NCBI GenBank assembly: GCA_023396535.1
Contig: JAEWWD010000237.1
Span: 1-16,658 of the forward strand
Source of the DNA: Bacillota bacterium
GTDB taxonomy: Bacteria; Bacillota; Clostridia; Christensenellales; CAG-138
DNA: 16,658 nt
Direction of reading: 5' to 3'
Shown: in pieces, positions 13,416 to 16,658 of the stretch
Position numbering within the stretch: position 1 is the stretch's first letter
Layout of the letters: each line of letters opens with the position of its first letter
Notes under the pieces: generated by a model
What the model was told of the DNA's origin: nothing
The model's database searches: none
What the model saw: the letters and a program-made list of their open reading frames with translations, nothing else
Translations under genes and position numbers: made by a program

Positions 13416-13924
13416 GCACGCTGATTATTCCGCTGCTGGCTGCAATCGTAGTGGTATACGCTGTCATAAAGCGCGTGGATGTATATGAAGCGTTCGTGGA
13501 GGGCGCTATGCAGGCGCTTCCCATATTGTACCGCGTATTGCCGTATATGGCGGCCATGCTGGTCGTCATACAGCTTTTGCGCGTGAGCGGCGCGATGGAG
13601 GCGCTGGTCACCGTTATTCAAGCGCCTCTCGCCGCCATAGGCATGCCGCCGGAGCTGTTGCCCATGGCGCTGCTGCGCCCACTTTCGGGCAGCGCGGCAA
13701 TGGCCATCGTTGCGGACATTTTCAAAAACTACGGGGTTGATTCCATGCTGGGGCTTATGGCCGCCACCATGATGGGCTCTTCGGAAACCATATTCTATAC
13801 GCTGGCGCTGTATTTCGGCTCGGTCGGCATACAGAAAACGCGCTTCACGCTGCCCGTCGCGCTGATAGCGAGTCTGGTGTCGGTGGTGTTCAGCATATTG
13901 GTATGCAATTGGATATTCCGATAA
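13412..13924 (+). CDS. spmB: Spore maturation protein B
   Basis: Partner of SpmA in spore maturation, a 170-residue membrane protein with helices at both ends and a conserved middle: VDVYEAFVEGAMQALPILYR, VLPYMAAMLVVIQLLRVSGA, LPMALLRPLSGSAAMAIVAD and MLGLMAATMMGSSETIFYTL. The ATG overlaps the spmA stop as ATGA, so translation is probably coupled; no separate strong ribosome site is visible. The longer upstream frame lies within spmA and is a shadow. No clear plus-strand terminator follows; the hairpin at 13951-13983 lacks a T-run on this strand. Confidence 0.93.
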   Translation: MSTLIIPLLAAIVVVYAVIKRVDVYEAFVEGAMQALPILYRVLPYMAAMLVVIQLLRVSGAMEALVTVIQAPLAAIGMPPELLPMALLRPLSGSAAMAIVADIFKNYGVDSMLGLMAATMMGSSETIFYTLALYFGSVGIQKTRFTLPVALIASLVSVVFSILVCNWIFR

Positions 13925-13945
13925 GGGAGTATCATGTATCGCAGC

Positions 13946-13983
13946 AAAAAAATAAGCCGGGCCTATTTGGACGGCGGCTTATT
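13946..13983 (-). terminator. Terminator for the YmaF-family gene
   Basis: AATAAGCCG (13951-13959) pairs with CGGCTTATT (13975-13983). On the minus strand the stem is followed by a run of seven Ts (complement of 13946-13952). It lies about 100 bases downstream of the minus-strand stop at 14083. Confidence 0.6.
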
Positions 13984-14082
13984 CTATAGGCGATTTCTTG
14001 CGGATGAACGCTTATCGCCATAGCTTTTTCTATTCGTACAGAGTCCCAGCTTTAAGCGGTTTCACCGCAAGAGGGCTTTTTA

Positions 14083-14541
14083 TTATTTGCCCGTCGGGTC
14101 TTCTATCAAAGTCGCAAATTGGAAACCGTGACGATGACCGTCTTCCTTGGAAGTCCTTCCTTCCACGAAATGAATGTGCTTGCATCCGGATCCGTCATCA
14201 ATGAATATCGCGGGGCCGGTTTGCTCGCAGATCTCATGGAAATGATCTTCAGTGGTATCCGTTCTTGTTTTGATGCAATGAACGTGGCTGTTGCCGCGAC
14301 GTATCGCTTCGCCGCTGACTCCGGCAAAACGATGGTTGTGCCTGTCGTTGCCTTCCTCGGCAAACTCTGTGCTGCCCAGGAATTCATGCACGTGCCGTTG
14401 TTTTTCCGAAGTATTCGAGCCGCTCCAGCTTTCCGAAGTATCTAAAATGCGCCGGCTGGTATCCGAACGACGCCGGCTGGTATTCGAACTGCGTCGGCTG
14501 GTATCTGAACGGGTGCTGCAGCGTCTGCATCTGCTTGACAT
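14083..14541 (-). CDS. YmaF-family histidine-rich protein
   Basis: A 152-residue YmaF-family protein. Residues 48-152 hold the family pattern: HVHEFLGSTEFAEEGNDRHN, HRFAGVSGEAI, HVHCIKTRTDTTEDHFHEIC, TGPAIFIDDG, HIHFVEGRTS and GHRHGFQFATLIEDP. Paired HxH motifs recur at each strand and suggest metal binding, but the function is not established. The N-terminal 47 residues are a different, Ser/Arg/Thr-rich tail with Cys5 and Cys8 and three heptads of the form x-S-x-T-S-R-R (residues 11-31). AAAGGAGGTGA, close to a perfect anti-SD complement, lies 5 bases before the ATG at 14539-14541, so the GTG at 14550 is unlikely. It is convergent with spmAB. Confidence 0.88.
   Translation of the reverse strand: MSSRCRRCSTRSDTSRRSSNTSRRRSDTSRRILDTSESWSGSNTSEKQRHVHEFLGSTEFAEEGNDRHNHRFAGVSGEAIRRGNSHVHCIKTRTDTTEDHFHEICEQTGPAIFIDDGSGCKHIHFVEGRTSKEDGHRHGFQFATLIEDPTGK
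14448..14510. repeat. Three 21-base tandem repeats in the YmaF-family gene
   Basis: Units at 14448-14468, 14469-14489 and 14490-14510 share CGGCTGGTAT and GAAC on the plus strand, with most differences at single positions. They encode the x-S-x-T-S-R-R heptads. A degenerate fourth unit may lie at 14427-14447. Confidence 0.75.
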
Positions 14542-14943
14542 ACTATTCACCTCCTTTGTAATAATAAATACTATTCATAATCGTGTTGATTTGTTACACG
14601 GGCAAAGCCCCAAACGGTTTCGAAGGCTACAGAAAAGCCTCCGGTAGGGTAAAATGAAGCTTTTTAAGGATATCGGCTACCAGCGGGTATTACCGGAAAA
14701 CAGATATATTTTTAAGGTATTATATGGAATTATTCATATTAATAGGTGTGCGGATACTTCTGTTTCAGGCGCGTAAATCGGCTGAAAAACAGGTATTCGC
14801 AGGCTGTTTGTATCGCTGCAGCGGATATGACGCTACGGATAGAAGTGTATTCCGTCGTGTTTCGACACCTTGCCTCAGTTTTCAAATCCCAGTAATCGTG
14901 TTATAGTATAAACCGATGATTTGATTAGTCATAAGGAGTTTTC
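14542..14943. other. Divergent intergenic region between the YmaF-family gene and comB
   Basis: Contains the ribosome sites of both genes and the comB promoter candidate at 14879-14907. A possible 60-residue plus-strand frame (14724-14906) has no ribosome site and atypical composition, so I do not call it. A short hairpin GGCT/AGCC sits near 14624-14639. Confidence 0.5.
14879..14907 (+). promoter_or_regulatory. Sigma-A promoter for comB
   Basis: TTTTCA (14879-14884) and TATAGT (14902-14907) with a 17-base spacer, four and five matches to consensus, predicting a leader of about 30 bases before the ATG at 14944. Confidence 0.55.
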
Positions 14944-15660
14944 ATGCAGGTTTCGGCATACCCATTCCCCGGTGTGGTTACGGAAAAACAGTATTATGGA
15001 AAAACGGTCGTGGTAGTGGATGTTCTGCGCGCGACAACAAGCATGGTGGAAGCGCTGCGTAACGGCGCTTTGCAGGTGGTACCCGCACGGGACCCGGGCG
15101 AAGCCATGGGTTATGCCGGGCATCTGGGGCGGCGGGAAAGCTTGCTGGCCGGCGAGCGCGGCGGGCTGAAGCTGCCGGATTTCGATGTGGGGAATTCCCC
15201 GCTCGAATTTTGCGAAAATAATGTCAAGGGGAAATCCGTCGTGTTCTGTACGACCAACGGCACCGGCGCGATACTCTCGGCGCGTACATGCGCGAAGCTT
15301 TTGATAGGCTGTCTGCGTAACCGCGCGGCGGTAGGAGAGGCGGCGGCAAAAGAAGGCGCGGATATCCTGGTGTTGTGCGCGGGAACGCTGGCGGAATGTT
15401 CCGCGGACGATATCGTGGCCGCGGGCGGCATATTGAAGGCGATCATGGAGAATACCCCGGAAGAGCCAGAGCTCAACGACTTTGCGCGTATCTGTCTGCT
15501 GGTGTACGATTCATGGAAGCGTGGCGAAGCGGATCTATCCGTCACCACGCATTACAGCCATCTCAGGGAACTGGGATTTACAGACGACCTTTCCTATTGC
15601 TTTGAGGAAGATCAGACGGACGTCGTGCCGCGCTACGAGAACGGCACTATTCGGAAGTAA
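14944..15660 (+). CDS. comB: 2-phosphosulfolactate phosphatase family protein
   Basis: A 238-residue ComB-family phosphatase. In methanogens ComB hydrolyses 2-phosphosulfolactate to sulfolactate in coenzyme M synthesis. Conserved stretches seen are KTVVVVDVLRATTSMVEALR (about residues 20-39), LLAGERGGLKLPDFDVGNSP, VVFCTTNGTGAI, LVLCAGTLAECSADDIVAAG and THYSHLRELGF. AAGGAG lies 6 bases before the ATG, with a promoter candidate just upstream. No comA, comC or other coenzyme M gene is nearby, so the substrate here may differ; ComB homologues occur widely in bacteria without coenzyme M. A repeat-borne terminator starts at the stop codon. Confidence 0.9.
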   Translation: MQVSAYPFPGVVTEKQYYGKTVVVVDVLRATTSMVEALRNGALQVVPARDPGEAMGYAGHLGRRESLLAGERGGLKLPDFDVGNSPLEFCENNVKGKSVVFCTTNGTGAILSARTCAKLLIGCLRNRAAVGEAAAKEGADILVLCAGTLAECSADDIVAAGGILKAIMENTPEEPELNDFARICLLVYDSWKRGEADLSVTTHYSHLRELGFTDDLSYCFEEDQTDVVPRYENGTIRK

Positions 15661-15717
15661 TAATGAATAACGAATAATGAACAATGAAAGTAGAAATTCC
15701 TTTTAAGGAATTTCTTT
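15661..15717 (+). repeat. Gene-end repeat with terminator, copy B
   Basis: Begins at the base after the comB stop with TAATGAATAACGAATAATGA and ACAATG, then GTAGAAATTCC as in copy A, and a hairpin GAAATTCCTT/AAGGAATTTC (15693-15702 with 15705-15714) followed by TTT. It acts as the comB terminator. Confidence 0.8.
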
Positions 15718-15742
15718 GATATAGGATGGACCCGGGGGTATG

Positions 15743-15785
15743 AAAAGGGCTTCGCTGACGCGCAGATTTGCGCCATGCGAGGCCC
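15743..15785 (-). terminator. Terminator-like hairpin after the DUF488 gene
   Basis: GGGCTTCGC (15747-15755) faces GCGAGGCCC (15777-15785), with an inner GCGCA/TGCGC pair (5 base pairs). On the minus strand TTTTC follows. One outer pair is an A-C mismatch on that strand. Confidence 0.5.
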
Positions 15786-15795
15786 GGCTTGTTCA

Positions 15796-16239
15796 TTATA
15801 AATGTTCCATCCGCAATTGAGGAAATTCCCTTTTTAGCGTCTCCGCCAGAAGCCGCCTGTGGCATCGCTCCGGCGTAGCCTCGCTGCATAAGAGGCATAC
15901 ATTTTCATACGCGCCGTACCTGTTCAGGAAGTCCTTATAGTCCCCCCTGTCCTCCAGCAATCGATTGTACGTTTCTTCAAACTCCGGCTGTTTGATTTTA
16001 TTGTTCTGATAGGAGTCCATCAGTTCTTTGGTCGGCGCGAAGGCAAGGCAGTGTTCGTAGCCGCAATGGCAGATTTCAGCAAGGAAATAGGCAAGATCCT
16101 CGCCCTTGGTGAACCCCGCGAGCTGCGACTTGTTGTTGAGCCGTATATCGAGAAGCAGATCGATTTCACGCGCCCTGATCAGCTCGAAGAACTGCCGCGC
16201 CGATTTCTTGGTAAAGCCCATGGTATAGATGTTCCGCAT
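15796..16239 (-). CDS. DUF488 domain protein
   Basis: A 147-residue protein of the DUF488 family, function unknown. It shows the family hallmarks: an N-terminal IYTMGFTKKSARQFFELI, DLLLDIRLNN with the conserved Arg-Leu-Asn, QLAGFTKGEDLAYFLAEI, YEHCLAFAPTKELMDSY, and the Cys-rich motif VCLLCSEATPERCHRRLLAE. GGGAGGAG lies about 9 bases before the ATG at 16237-16239. The last residues (REFPQLRMEHL) are encoded by DNA resembling half of the gene-end repeat stem (GGGAATTTCC), and AATGAACAA follows the stop, so the 3' end may have been rebuilt by that element. It is convergent with comB. Confidence 0.9.
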   Translation of the reverse strand: MRNIYTMGFTKKSARQFFELIRAREIDLLLDIRLNNKSQLAGFTKGEDLAYFLAEICHCGYEHCLAFAPTKELMDSYQNNKIKQPEFEETYNRLLEDRGDYKDFLNRYGAYENVCLLCSEATPERCHRRLLAETLKREFPQLRMEHL

Positions 16240-16332
16240 GCTTTTGTCTCCTCCCGCTTAGCCCTAATCTCAAATCCAATAGCATCATGTCCAGAATATA
16301 AGTGCATGAGCTTTTTCTTTATTATACAGAAA

Positions 16333-16390
16333 GAAATTCCCTTTGGGAATTTCCTCCTGCATTGTTCATTATTCATTATTAATTGTTCAT
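16333..16390 (-). repeat. Gene-end repeat with terminator, copy C
   Basis: Read on the minus strand it starts right after the stop of the last gene with ATGAACAATTAATAATGAAT and AATGAACAATG, then a 9-base-pair hairpin GAAATTCCC/GGGAATTTC (16333-16341 with 16345-16353) followed by TTTC. Orientation relative to its gene is the same as for copies A and B. Confidence 0.8.
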
Positions 16391-16658
16391 TTATACCGCC
16401 GCGCTGTCGGTATCCACCGGCGCGTCTTTTGCGTAGGCCCTGAGGCGGGACCATGTCTCCTGCGTCTGTTCAAACTCAGTGTAATGGGCGCGCACGTCGC
16501 GGTGGTACCGCTCCAGCTCGTTGAGTATGATCATGAATTCGGGATAGTTGAAATACGCGCCCACGGCGGGTATCGTCTGCATAAGCCTCCGGCGCATGTC
16601 CGCAATTCGTTCCTCGTACTCGTCGCGCCGCGTGATGTATGTAAGAAGCGGCTTATAG
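16391..16658 (-). CDS. 3' end of an unrecognised gene (partial)
   Basis: An open frame runs from the window edge to the stop at 16391-16393, giving 88 C-terminal residues. It reads PLLTYITRRDEYEERIADMR, then RRLMQTIPAVGAYFNYPEFM, IILNELERYHRDVRAHYTEF and a Ser/Asp/Ala tail. It is charged and predicted helical, with coiled-coil character around NELERYHRDVRAHYTEFEQT. An internal Met at 16597 has no ribosome site, so the true start lies beyond the window. I do not recognise the family. It is followed by repeat copy C and lies upstream of the DUF488 gene on the same strand. Confidence 0.7.
   Translation of the reverse strand, partial: YKPLLTYITRRDEYEERIADMRRRLMQTIPAVGAYFNYPEFMIILNELERYHRDVRAHYTEFEQTQETWSRLRAYAKDAPVDTDSAAV

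Noticed and set aside
13934..14023. 29-codon frame after spmB with GGGAG upstream
   Set aside because: It overlaps the hairpin that forms the terminator of the opposite gene, the spacing to GGGAG is short, and the residues show no recognisable pattern.
14724..14906. 60-residue plus-strand frame before comB
   Set aside because: No ribosome site, odd composition, and it contains the -35 and -10 of the comB promoter.
16500..16516. T-box-like GGTGGTACCGC
   Set aside because: It lies inside the partial coding region on the opposite strand, with no stem I leader or downstream aminoacylation gene.

Overview
The window looks like chromosomal DNA around the replication origin of a spore-forming Clostridia-type Firmicute. 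Strong AGGAGG-type ribosome binding sites precede most genes. dnaA and dnaN flank an origin-like intergenic region. spmA-spmB (spore maturation), a YmaF-family gene and a short AbrB-like regulator with a CxxC/CxxC tail all point to endospore formers. I cannot fix the order or genus.

Left part (1-8620). A near-perfect ParB site (parS-like, 105-120) is followed by a minus-strand lipoprotein gene. The iorA-iorB operon (indolepyruvate:ferredoxin oxidoreductase, start most likely TTG) comes next. About 900 bases without protein genes follow; they are packed with hairpins and hold a candidate small RNA with its own promoter and terminator. Then come a secreted orphan protein, a 41-residue minus-strand protein, a divergent pair of DUF1801-fold proteins (YdhG-like and YdeI-like), and a second secreted protein.

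Centre (8621-12434). dnaA has a leader containing a terminator-like hairpin. The 799-base dnaA-dnaN gap contains several perfect hairpins, a promoter candidate, degenerate DnaA boxes and a CTA triplet array like the DnaA-trio unwinding element. dnaN follows. recF and gyrB, the usual next genes, are absent from the window.

Right part (12435-16658). An AbrB/SpoVT-type regulator is divergent from spmA-spmB, with a perfect 14-base palindrome between them. Next are a YmaF-family gene with three 21-base tandem repeats, a ComB-like 2-phosphosulfolactate phosphatase, a DUF488 protein, and the 3' end of an unrecognised gene running off the window.

Two dispersed repeat families stand out. One is a double-hairpin module with changing but always complementary arms (3755-3808, 10291-10325, 10591-10655). 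The other is an AATGAACAATG leader joined to a GAAATTCC/GGAATTTC terminator hairpin, found directly after stop codons in sense orientation (after dnaN, comB and the last gene, with a remnant after the DUF488 gene). No insertion sequence, CRISPR array, rRNA or tRNA was recognised.
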